A stretch of DNA of 5,864 nucleotides from an uncultured Acetobacteraceae bacterium (GTDB lineage Bacteria; Pseudomonadota; Alphaproteobacteria; Acetobacterales; Acetobacteraceae), in contig CALNAL010000111.1 in the NCBI GenBank assembly GCA_937874445.1, positions 1 to 5,864 on the forward strand, read 5' to 3'. Positions 1 through 5,864 of the stretch are shown one piece after another. The notes under the pieces were generated by a model. The model was not told the DNA's origin. It saw only the letters and a list, made by a program, of their open reading frames with translations, and made no database searches. Both the position numbers and the translations under genes were made by a program. How positions within the stretch are numbered: the stretch's first letter is position 1; the number at the start of each line of letters is the position of its first letter.

Positions 1-60
1 GGAGCCGTCGCCGTCCCCCTGAGACGCCGGGAGCGCCCCACAAAGCAAGGCAAGGAAGGT

Positions 61-196
61 GTTCTCCTTTCGGGAAAGGAGAACCAGGAAAGCTTTATCC
101 CATAAGGACTCCGCGCCTGTGTCAGCCGCGGAGCCAAAGTGGGAAAAGTCCTTTTTGCTTCTTTTTCCTTCAGGAAAAAGAAGACCTTACCCTTCC
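61..196. repeat. Structured interspersed repeat, copy A
   Basis: This 136-bp stretch matches 5177-5312 in the same orientation, at roughly three quarters identity by hand alignment, with both copies the same length. It is built from three inverted repeats. The first has 10-bp perfect arms GTTCTCCTTT (61-70) and AAAGGAGAAC (75-84) around a CGGG loop. The second has 7-bp arms CTCCGCG (109-115) and CGCGGAG (127-133), extendable by two pairs across a bulged A. The third has 11-bp perfect arms CTTCTTTTTCC (158-168) and GGAAAAAGAAG (173-183) around a TTCA loop. All reading frames here are open by composition, and the hairpin design argues for a non-coding element expressed as RNA structure or acting as a terminator. 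The family is not one I can name. Confidence 0.8.
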
Positions 197-243
197 TTCC
201 CCTCCAGCCCCTGCCGGAGAGAATGGCCTGGCGCCGAGCGCAA

Positions 244-291
244 GATTCCTCCGCGGGAATCGGCCCCCTCGCCCCGGAGTCGCCGCGAGGG
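244..291. other. Two inverted repeats in the leader of the TPR gene
   Basis: GATTCC (244-249) and GGAATC (256-261) form a perfect 6-bp inverted repeat around TCCGCG. CCCTCGC (266-272) and GCGAGGG (285-291) form a 7-bp stem with a 12-nt loop. They lie between repeat copy A and the TPR gene, so they could be an operator or leader structure. At this GC content short inverted repeats also arise by chance. Nothing else recognisable was found in 197-374, and no clear -35/-10 pair was seen. Confidence 0.3.
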
Positions 292-374
292 CCTGGAGAC
301 GGCACGGCCGCGGTGGCAAGAAGGGTCAGCGGCGACCGGCCGGACCGGACCGCGAACGGACGGGAACGCGCGAC

Positions 375-1241
375 ATGATTCTGAACCTCCTCATCGCCTC
401 GGCGGCGGCCCTGATGTGGGGCGGCATCTATTTCCTGTTCTATCGGCGCTACCGCAACGGCACCAAGCGGTCCGCCGAGATGATCATCGCGGAACAAGCC
501 GCGGCGCTGGCCTGGTCGGAAGAACAGCTGGGCAAGCTCGTGCGCCAGCACCCTGCCAGCCCGGCCGCGTTGCGCGCCTATGCCGAGCGCGCGCTCAAGG
601 ATCAGTCGTGGCCGGAAGCGCTCCGCCGGGCGGAGGCCTATCGCGACGCGGCCCCGCGTGACGGGCACGCCTGGAATCTGGTCGTGCGCGCCCTGCGGGC
701 CCAGAAGCAGGAGGCCGAGGCCGAAGCGGCGCTGGCCAAGGCGCTCCGCCGCCTGCCGAAAAACTTCGAGCTGCTGCAGATGTGCGCCCACGCGGCCCGG
801 GACCGGCAGGACTGGCCGCAGGCCCTGGCCGCGCTGGAAAAGCTGCGCCGCAGCCACCCCGACCGTCACGAGGGCTACACCGGGGGGGTGGACATGCTGC
901 TGCGCGCCGGCGAGCCGGAGGCCGCCCGGGCCGTGCTGGCGGAGGCGCTGCGGCGTTTTCCCGACCGCCCGGAGGCCCTGGCCTGCGCGGCGCGTCTGGC
1001 CGAGCGGCTCGACACGCCGGAGGAGACCCTGCGGCAATGGGACATCGCGATCGCGCGCTGCGGGCAGAACTGGTGGCTCTATGCCGGCAAGGCGGCCTTC
1101 CTCGGGCGACAGGGACGCCACGACGCGCAAGTCGCGCTGCTGCGGGAGGCGAAAAGCTACTTTCCCGCGGCCCGGGAAATCGGGGCGGCGCTGGAGAAGG
1201 CCGAGACGGCGCTGGGCGACAAGCCCGCCCCGGCCGCCTGA
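375..1241 (+). CDS. Membrane-anchored tetratricopeptide-repeat protein
   Basis: A 288-aa protein with one N-terminal hydrophobic segment (about residues 2-22) followed by a basic stretch (YRRYR, then K31 and R32). This suggests an uncleaved signal anchor; the basic flank after the segment would favour a cytoplasmic C-terminal domain. From about residue 63 to 266 there are six helical repeats with a near-constant 34-residue period (about 63-96, 97-130, 131-164, 165-198, 199-232, 233-266). They carry TPR signatures such as paired alanines, W-x-x-A-L, and a closing proline near each repeat end (HPDR, FPDR, LPKN). TPR arrays are protein-protein interaction scaffolds; no enzymatic motif is visible. 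ATG 375 is chosen because it starts exactly at the hydrophobic segment, although the ribosome site is weak (GGGA about 10 nt upstream) and the frame stays open to the left edge without another usual start codon. The specific role and partners are unknown. Confidence 0.85.
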   Translation: MILNLLIASAAALMWGGIYFLFYRRYRNGTKRSAEMIIAEQAAALAWSEEQLGKLVRQHPASPAALRAYAERALKDQSWPEALRRAEAYRDAAPRDGHAWNLVVRALRAQKQEAEAEAALAKALRRLPKNFELLQMCAHAARDRQDWPQALAALEKLRRSHPDRHEGYTGGVDMLLRAGEPEAARAVLAEALRRFPDRPEALACAARLAERLDTPEETLRQWDIAIARCGQNWWLYAGKAAFLGRQGRHDAQVALLREAKSYFPAAREIGAALEKAETALGDKPAPAA

Positions 1242-1243
1242 CC

Positions 1244-1275
1244 AGCCCCGCCCCAGACCATGCCGGGGAGGGGCT
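1244..1275. terminator. GC-rich hairpin between convergent genes
   Basis: AGCCCC (1244-1249) and CCCC (1251-1254) pair with GGGG (1265-1268) and GGGGCT (1270-1275). This gives a 10-bp stem with one internal G/A mismatch and a 10-nt loop. It begins 2 nt after the TPR stop codon and ends 8 nt before the lactonase stop on the other strand. That is the expected position for a bidirectional terminator. No U-tract follows on either strand, so it may instead be an mRNA 3'-end stabiliser. Confidence 0.5.
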
Positions 1276-1283
1276 GAAGGCCG

Positions 1284-2225
<942 letters not shown>

Positions 2226-2257
2226 GAGCGGGCTCCTCCTGTTGTTTCTTGCGGTGT

Positions 2258-2286
2258 GCTTCCCCCCGGTGCGGGCGGGAGGAAGC
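2258..2286 (-). other. Possible leader hairpin upstream of the lactonase
   Basis: GCTTCC (2258-2263) and GGAAGC (2281-2286) are perfect complements. The stem can be extended by three C:G pairs if one A bulges. It would lie in the 5' leader of the lactonase mRNA, about 32 nt upstream of its start and outside its ribosome site. It could be a leader structure, but GC-rich stems are common here and no regulatory class is recognised. Confidence 0.25.
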
Positions 2287-2336
2287 CCGGGGCACAGCGT
2301 TACGCGCGCTCGCGCCGCCCGACAAGGCCGCGGCGG

Positions 2337-2364
2337 TTGAACGAATGGAAAAATCGTGCATTAT
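2337..2364 (+). promoter_or_regulatory. Candidate promoter of the transporter operon
   Basis: TTGAAC (2337-2342) and CATTAT (2359-2364) are spaced by 16 bp. Each matches four of six bases of the sigma-70 consensus. They lie in the only markedly AT-rich island of the window (about 2337-2400), about 80 bp before the transporter start. On the opposite strand GATAAT (complement of 2360-2365) could serve as the -10 of the divergent lactonase gene, but its -35 is unconvincing. Confidence 0.4.
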
Positions 2365-2366
2365 CC

Positions 2367-2378
2367 ATGATCGATCAT
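2367..2378. promoter_or_regulatory. 12-bp perfect palindrome, candidate GntR operator
   Basis: ATGATCGATCAT is a perfect palindrome directly after the candidate -10 of the transporter promoter, near the expected transcription start. A bound repressor would block initiation there, and it would also cover the possible divergent lactonase promoter. The FadR-type GntR regulator encoded downstream (3705-4412) is the obvious candidate ligand-responsive repressor, since such regulators usually bind short palindromes in their own cluster's promoters. The pairing of protein and site is inferred. Confidence 0.45.
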
Positions 2379-2442
2379 ACCGAATCGTCCGTGCATGATA
2401 TGTGCGGCCCGTGCCTATTCATTCCAGGGAGGAATCAATACA

Positions 2443-3675
2443 ATGAGCAATCCGGCCAGTGCCGCCAGTCGCTGGTGGCGCATCGGCGGTAGCCTCTTCA
2501 TCGGGCTGTTCGTCGCCTACCTCGACCGCACCAACCTGTCCGTCGCCATGCCCGAGCTTGCCAAGGACCTCGGCTTCGCCGGTGCCGATTTCGCGAAAAC
2601 AGCCAGTCTCACCCTCACGATCTTCCTGATCGGCTACGCCTTCTGCAACATCATCGGCGGCATCCTCACCAAGAACATGGACCCCAAGAAGGTCGTGATC
2701 TGGTGTTTCGCCATCTGGTCGCTGGCCACCGTCTTCGTGGGCCTCACCGCCTCCATCCTGGTGCTGCTGATCTGCCGCTTCCTGCTCGGGGCGATGGAGG
2801 GATTCTACTGGCCGCAGCAGTCGCGTTTCGCCCGCGCCTGGTTCACTCCCGAAGAGCGCACCACCGCCAACGCCGTCATCCAGTACTACGGCCAGTTCCT
2901 CGCCCTCGCCGTGGGCTTCATGGTGCTGACCCCCGTCTATGATGCCTTCGGCTGGCGCGTGCTGTTCTACATCACCGGCGGCATCGGCCTGGTGCTCATC
3001 TGCCCGCTGATGCTGGCCTGCCTGCGCCCCGAGCGCGAGGCGCCCTTCCTGGAGGCCCCCTCGGCCGATGGTCCGCGCCCCAAGCTCACCCTGGCCGCGA
3101 TGGGCGGCCCGACCTTCCTGCTGATGATCTTCACCTACATCACCCAGGGCATGCTGTTCTGGGGCATCACCCTGTGGATTCCGCTGGCGGTGCGCTCCAT
3201 CGGCTTCACCGGCATCAGCCAGGGCATCGCCAGCGCCGTGCCGTATTTCGCGGCGATCCTCTTCGCCGTGCCGATGTCGCTGATCTCCGACCACACCGGC
3301 CGGCGTGTCGGCGTGGCCTGCACCGGCCTGCTGGTGGCGGGCGTGCTGCTGCTCTCCCTGCCGCTGGTCGATTCGGGCGTGCTCAAGCTGACGCTGATCA
3401 CCCTGGCGCTCGGCTTCTACGCGGCCTGCTTCACCCCCAACATCTGGTCGATCCTGCAAAGCACCGTCGAGCCGCACGCCATCGGCCCGGCCTCGGGCAT
3501 CATGAACGGCATCGGCGCGGGCGGCGGCGGCACCATCGCCGGCTTCCTGGTCGGCATGATGAACGCCTGGACCGGCTCGTACATGTCCGGCTTCATGGTT
3601 CTGGGCGGGCTGGTGGTGCTCGGCAGCCTGTCGCTGATGCTCTATGGTCGCCTCACGGCCGCCCGGACAGCCTGA
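2443..3675 (+). CDS. MFS transporter, anion:cation symporter (ACS) family
   Basis: A 410-aa, 12-helix major facilitator. The first helix carries YLDRTNLSVAMP (26-37), the ACS-family signature with Asp28, Arg29 and Asn31. A motif-A-like loop GILTKNMDPKKV follows helix 2, and a second one, SDHTGRRVGV, lies in the C-terminal half. A hydrophilic central loop (PEREAPFLEAPSADGPRPK) separates two six-helix bundles. ACS members import organic anions such as sugar acids, hexuronates, phthalate-type aromatics and tricarboxylates with protons. ATG 2443 is chosen over the in-frame upstream ATG 2395 because AGGGAGGA (2426-2433) sits nine nt before it and the N-terminus then matches the family. It is the first gene of a three-gene + strand operon and likely imports the compound that the lactonase and the PIG-L-fold enzyme process. 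Sequence alone does not fix the substrate. Confidence 0.93.
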   Translation: MSNPASAASRWWRIGGSLFIGLFVAYLDRTNLSVAMPELAKDLGFAGADFAKTASLTLTIFLIGYAFCNIIGGILTKNMDPKKVVIWCFAIWSLATVFVGLTASILVLLICRFLLGAMEGFYWPQQSRFARAWFTPEERTTANAVIQYYGQFLALAVGFMVLTPVYDAFGWRVLFYITGGIGLVLICPLMLACLRPEREAPFLEAPSADGPRPKLTLAAMGGPTFLLMIFTYITQGMLFWGITLWIPLAVRSIGFTGISQGIASAVPYFAAILFAVPMSLISDHTGRRVGVACTGLLVAGVLLLSLPLVDSGVLKLTLITLALGFYAACFTPNIWSILQSTVEPHAIGPASGIMNGIGAGGGGTIAGFLVGMMNAWTGSYMSGFMVLGGLVVLGSLSLMLYGRLTAARTA

Positions 3676-3692
3676 GCGCCGACACGACACAT

Positions 3693-3696
3693 GGAG
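3693..3696 (+). promoter_or_regulatory. Ribosome site deciding a TTG start
   Basis: GGAG (3693-3696) lies eight nt upstream of TTG 3705, the only start-like codon in frame between the transporter stop and the conserved GntR N-terminus at TSLTGQVFE. The nearby ATG at 3691 is out of frame and opens only 16 codons, ending at 3741. Confidence 0.6.
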
Positions 3697-3704
3697 CACG
3701 GGCC

Positions 3705-4412
3705 TTGCAGCGCGACGGCGGCATCGAGCGGACGAGTTTGACCGGCCAGGTCTTCGAGATCCTGAAGGAAAAAATCCTCGACCGCGTGCTGCCGCCGGGC
3801 GAGCGTCTGACCATCGACGCCCTGGCCCGTGAACTCCAGGTCAGCTCCTCGCCGCTGCGCGAGGCGCTGGTCCGCCTGCACGGCGAGGGGCTGGTCACCC
3901 AGGATCTGTTCCGCGGCTACCGGGTGGCCGCCGCTCCCTCGCCGTCCTATCTCGCCGAACTTGCCGATTTCCGCCGGTTCGTCGAGGGCCATGCCGCCGA
4001 GACCGGGGCGCCCCGTTGCGTTCCCGAAACCCTGGAGGCGATGCGTGCCGCCTATCGCCGCATGGGCGCCGACGACCAGATCGGCACGCGCTACCGCCAG
4101 TATCGCGACTTTTTCGACGCCGATGCGGCCTTCCACGAGTTGATCGTGGCGAGCGCCGGCAACCGTCCCCTGCTCGACGCCTATTGCGCGCTGCGTCCGC
4201 CGCTGATCCTCGCGCGCATCTACCGCGAACGCGGCGACGGCCACCGGCGGGCCCGCGAGACCCGCCGCGAGCATCGCGCCATCCTGCGCGCCTACGAGGC
4301 CGGCGACGGGGAGGCTGCCCGCGCCGCCGTGGAGGCGCATCTCGAGGGAGGCCGCCGCCGCCTGCTGGCCGCCAGCGTGCAGGCCGCCAGCGTGCAGGTT
4401 GGGCCGGCATGA
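3705..4412 (+). CDS. GntR-family transcriptional regulator, FadR type (FCD domain)
   Basis: A 235-aa two-domain regulator. The N-terminal winged helix-turn-helix (about residues 9-75) has the GntR pattern: SLTGQVFEILKEKIL, then LPPGERLTIDALARELQVSSS, then PLREALVRLHGEGLV. The C-terminal all-helical FCD domain (about 80-222) keeps a complete metal site: Asp140 and His144 in DAAFHELI, His190 in EHRAIL and His212 in VEAHLEG. Such domains bind metal plus a small carboxylate effector, so the likely inducer is an organic acid from this pathway. The start is taken as TTG 3705, 29 nt after the transporter stop, with GGAG upstream; a weak start would fit a repressor kept at low level. Its stop overlaps the next gene's ATG, implying one transcript with translational coupling. 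The last residues contain a duplicated AASVQ from a 15-bp tandem repeat. The palindrome at 2367-2378 is the best candidate operator. Confidence 0.9.
   Translation: MQRDGGIERTSLTGQVFEILKEKILDRVLPPGERLTIDALARELQVSSSPLREALVRLHGEGLVTQDLFRGYRVAAAPSPSYLAELADFRRFVEGHAAETGAPRCVPETLEAMRAAYRRMGADDQIGTRYRQYRDFFDADAAFHELIVASAGNRPLLDAYCALRPPLILARIYRERGDGHRRARETRREHRAILRAYEAGDGEAARAAVEAHLEGGRRRLLAASVQAASVQVGPA
4367..4398 (+). repeat. 15-bp tandem duplication at the 3' end of the GntR gene
   Basis: The unit GGCCGCCAGCGTGCA occurs twice back to back (4367-4381 and 4382-4396) and continues for two more bases. It is in frame and doubles the peptide AASVQ just before the stop. It lies beyond the FCD helices, so it probably does not affect function and looks like a recent slippage event. 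Confidence 0.85.
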
Positions 4413-5146
4413 GCCCTCCCACCCTGCTGGTGTTCTCCGCCCATCCCTCGGATTTCTGCTCGCGGGCCGGCGGCACCATTGCCCTCTACACCGGCCAGGG
4501 CGCGCGGGTGCATGTCGTCGTCATGACTTACGGCGAGCGCGACCGCTCCGAGGACTACTGGCGCGTCGGTGGCGAACGCTCGCTCGCCGAGGCCCGTCTG
4601 GCCCGCCGCGCCGAGGCCGAGGAGGCCGCCAAGATCCTCGGCGCCTCCATCGAGTTCATGGGCTTCGAGGACGAGCCCCTGCAGTTCGACGGCGCGCGCA
4701 TCGACGGCCTGGCCCGCCTGGTGCGCGCCCATCGCCCCGACGCGGTGCTGACCCACTGGCGCATGGACCCCTTCGAGGCCGGCCATGCGGCCACCACCGC
4801 CGCCGCCCTGCGCGCCATCACCACCGCCGCGAGCCCCGGCTTCGACTATCCCGAGCCGAAAGCCGCCCCTCCCTACGTGTTCGGTTTCGAACCAACCCTG
4901 CCCCGCAACGAGGCCGCCGGCTTCCTGCCCGACCATTTCGTCGACATCGACGAGGTGTTCGAGGTCAAGATGCGCGCCCTCGGCGCCCTGAAATCGCAGA
5001 CCCGTCTGGTGGGCACGTTCACCCTGTGGTCGGAATACCGCGCCCTGCAGGCCTGCCAGCAGAGCAACCACACCGTCCGCCACGCCGAGGCCTTCCAGCG
5101 CCTCACCCCCACCGTCGATACCGCCCTGCCGCTCCGGCGCGTCTGA
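4409..5146 (+). CDS. PIG-L/LmbE-fold zinc enzyme, GalB-like (probable hydratase)
   Basis: A 245-aa single-domain protein of the PIG-L superfamily. The zinc site is readable: His12 and Asp15 in AHPSDF, and a third ligand, probably His126, in the LTHWRMDPFEAGH segment (114-126). Family deacetylases such as MshB have AHPDDE, where the first Asp is the general base. Here that position is Ser14 and the following Glu is Phe16. GalB, the 4-oxalomesaconate hydratase of Pseudomonas gallate catabolism, has the equivalent change as I recall its sequence (AHSADF). Other GalB-like stretches are RAGGTIAL (19-26), YGER (41-44), AAKILGASIEF (73-83) and VFGFEPTLP. A hydratase or lyase acting on an unsaturated polycarboxylate is thus more likely than deacetylation. 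The ATG overlaps the GntR stop as ATGA and has no strong ribosome site of its own, consistent with coupling. No signal peptide is seen, so it is cytoplasmic. Family confidence is high; the exact reaction is inferred. Confidence 0.92.
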   Translation: MSPPTLLVFSAHPSDFCSRAGGTIALYTGQGARVHVVVMTYGERDRSEDYWRVGGERSLAEARLARRAEAEEAAKILGASIEFMGFEDEPLQFDGARIDGLARLVRAHRPDAVLTHWRMDPFEAGHAATTAAALRAITTAASPGFDYPEPKAAPPYVFGFEPTLPRNEAAGFLPDHFVDIDEVFEVKMRALGALKSQTRLVGTFTLWSEYRALQACQQSNHTVRHAEAFQRLTPTVDTALPLRRV

Positions 5147-5154
5147 TCCCGAGT

Positions 5155-5174
5155 CTCGCCGTTCGGCGGGCGAG
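5155..5174 (+). terminator. Hairpin just after the GalB-like gene
   Basis: CTCGCC (5155-5160) pairs with GGCGAG (5169-5174) around an 8-nt loop. An alternative inner pairing, CGCC with GGCG (5157-5160 with 5165-5168), is also possible. It begins eight nt after the stop codon and is followed by the pyrimidine-rich start of repeat copy B (GTTCTCCTTT). It is a plausible terminator for the operon, perhaps working together with the repeat's own hairpins. No clean U-tract is present. Confidence 0.45.
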
Positions 5175-5176
5175 GC

Positions 5177-5312
5177 GTTCTCCTTTCGGGAAAGACAAAC
5201 CGGGAAAGCTTCATCCGTTAGGCCCCCACGCCCGTGTCTGCCGCGGAGCCGAACGAACAAGGCCCTTATTTGCTTCTTTCCCCGGAAGCCAAAAAGAAGA
5301 CCTGGCCCTTCC
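5177..5312. repeat. Structured interspersed repeat, copy B
   Basis: Second copy of the 136-bp element at 61-196, in the same orientation. It sits wholly inside the 181-bp gap between two convergent genes. The best kept blocks are the first 18 bases (5177-5194), GCCGCGGAGCC (5240-5250), TTTGCTTCTTT, and AAAAAGAAGACCT (5291-5303). The hairpins of copy A are eroded here: the first stem is reduced to CTTT/AAAG with mismatches beyond, the left arm of the second is altered, and the third is only partly able to pair. The position suggests an intergenic or terminator-associated repeat family. The same-orientation pair brackets the whole TPR-to-GalB-like block, but they are too diverged to be a recent duplication. 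Confidence 0.8.
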
Positions 5313-5327
5313 GTCCGCGCCGCCGCC

Positions 5328-5864
5328 TCACGTCCGGGGCGGGAAGCGGTGGAGGATGAGCAGCATGGTGGCCATGCCCGGCAGCGAGCAGGCCATGGCG
5401 AGCATGTAGAACTCCGGCCAGCCCGTGGCCTGGGCGACGAAGCCGGAAAGGCCGCCGAGGGTATGGGTGGCCAGGGCCGCGAGCGAGGTCAACAGGGCGT
5501 ACTGGGTGGCGGTGAAGGCGGCGGCGCACAGCCCGGAGAGGTAGGCGATGAACGAGGCGGTGGCGAGCGCCTGCACGAAGGCCTCCACCATCACGGTGGC
5601 GTAGAGCACGGCGTGCTGGCCGTGCGAGTAGGCGAGCCAGACGTACATCGCCATGGCGGCCATCTGGGCGAAGCCGGTGGAGATCAGGGCGCGGGCCAGG
5701 CCGATGCGGGCCACCACCCAGCCGCCCACGGCGATGCCGGTCATGGTGCAGGCCAGGGCGGGGATGCCGGTGGCCGCCGCCACGGCGGCGCGGTCGAAGC
5801 CGCGGGCGCGGGTGCAGGGGGGGGGCATCACCCCGGCCAAGGCCGGGCCGCGGGTGCGCAGGGC
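5328..5864 (-). CDS. ampG: AmpG-type muropeptide permease, C-terminal part (cut by window edge)
   Basis: The last 178 residues of an MFS-type inner-membrane permease; the start lies beyond the right edge and the frame is open to it. AmpG imports anhydro-muropeptides for peptidoglycan recycling and in some species influences beta-lactamase induction. The family is recognised from the order GFDRAAV, IAVGGWVVARIGL, SFIAYLSGLC, then FTATQYALLTSLAAL, then GWPEFYMLAMACSLPG. These align block by block with the second half of Escherichia coli AmpG as I recall it (for example FSATQFALLSALSA). It ends after about the twelfth helix, as in shorter AmpG proteins, without the extra C-terminal helices of the E. 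coli form. The stretch nearest the edge (RTRGPALAGVMPPPCTRARG) is oddly polar for a transmembrane region and contains a 9-G run on the + strand (5817-5825), so a sequence error or damaged gene is possible. It converges on the GalB-like gene and is probably unrelated to the cassette. Confidence 0.8.
   Translation of the reverse strand, partial: ALRTRGPALAGVMPPPCTRARGFDRAAVAAATGIPALACTMTGIAVGGWVVARIGLARALISTGFAQMAAMAMYVWLAYSHGQHAVLYATVMVEAFVQALATASFIAYLSGLCAAAFTATQYALLTSLAALATHTLGGLSGFVAQATGWPEFYMLAMACSLPGMATMLLILHRFPPRT

Noticed and set aside
61..196. CRISPR or tandem repeat array
   Set aside because: There is one copy at each of two distant sites with internal hairpins. There are no regularly spaced repeats or spacers.
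139..378. A 79-codon frame from 139 ending at the TPR start
   Set aside because: It begins inside repeat copy A and its composition follows the repeat. There is no ribosome site or recognisable domain.
59..661. A 200-codon + strand frame starting GTG at 59
   Set aside because: It translates repeat copy A hairpins, then overlaps the well-supported TPR gene in another frame. Its peptide is Arg/Pro-rich with no family features, as expected from GC-rich shadow frames.
2419..3699. A 426-codon - strand frame opposite the MFS transporter
   Set aside because: It is a His/Gly/Glu-rich mirror of hydrophobic codons, has no domain, and the + strand gene is unambiguous.
3174..3704. Upstream extension of the GntR frame into the transporter gene
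   Set aside because: The frame is open by composition, but the extra residues are a shadow of the transporter and would not belong to a GntR protein. The conserved N-terminus starts just after 3705.
4292..5260. A 322-codon - strand frame opposite the GalB-like gene
   Set aside because: It is antisense to a gene with clear zinc-site motifs and coupled start. The peptide is Gly/Ala/Arg-rich with no family features.

Overview
The window comes from a GC-rich Gram-negative bacterium, most likely an alpha- or betaproteobacterium. The evidence is strong G/C bias at third codon positions, proteobacterial-type GntR/FadR and ACS-family proteins, and the C-terminal half of an AmpG-type muropeptide permease, which implies a recycled Gram-negative cell wall. 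No rRNA, tRNA, transposase or CRISPR is visible, and finer taxonomy cannot be read from this sequence.

Layout. Positions 1-374 hold no convincing gene. They contain a structured interspersed repeat (copy A, 61-196) and two smaller inverted repeats. A membrane-anchored TPR protein follows (375-1241, +). It converges on an SMP-30/gluconolactonase-type lactonase (1284-2225, -) across a 42-bp gap holding a strong GC hairpin. The 217-bp divergent region 2226-2442 contains an unusually AT-rich island with a candidate promoter and a perfect 12-bp palindrome. It separates the lactonase from a + strand operon: an ACS-family MFS transporter (2443-3675), a FadR-type GntR regulator that probably starts at TTG (3705-4412), and a PIG-L/LmbE-fold enzyme overlapping it by 4 bp (4409-5146). 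A convergent intergenic region (5147-5327) carries a second, more decayed copy of the repeat (copy B, 5177-5312). The 3' part of ampG (5328-5864, -) runs off the right edge.

The central genes look like a self-contained catabolic cassette: uptake of an organic acid (MFS), ring opening of a lactone (SMP-30), processing by the PIG-L-fold enzyme, and control by a metabolite-sensing GntR repressor acting on the shared divergent promoter region. The PIG-L-fold protein is the most informative member. Its active-site motif is AHPSDF rather than the deacetylase AHPDDE, so it keeps the zinc ligands but lacks the Asp that acts as general base. The same change, plus similarity along the length as I recall it, points to GalB, the 4-oxalomesaconate hydratase of gallate catabolism. 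The likely substrate is therefore a di- or tricarboxylate or aromatic-derived acid rather than an N-acetyl sugar. The exact pathway is inferred, not shown, because the other gallate-pathway genes are absent from this window.
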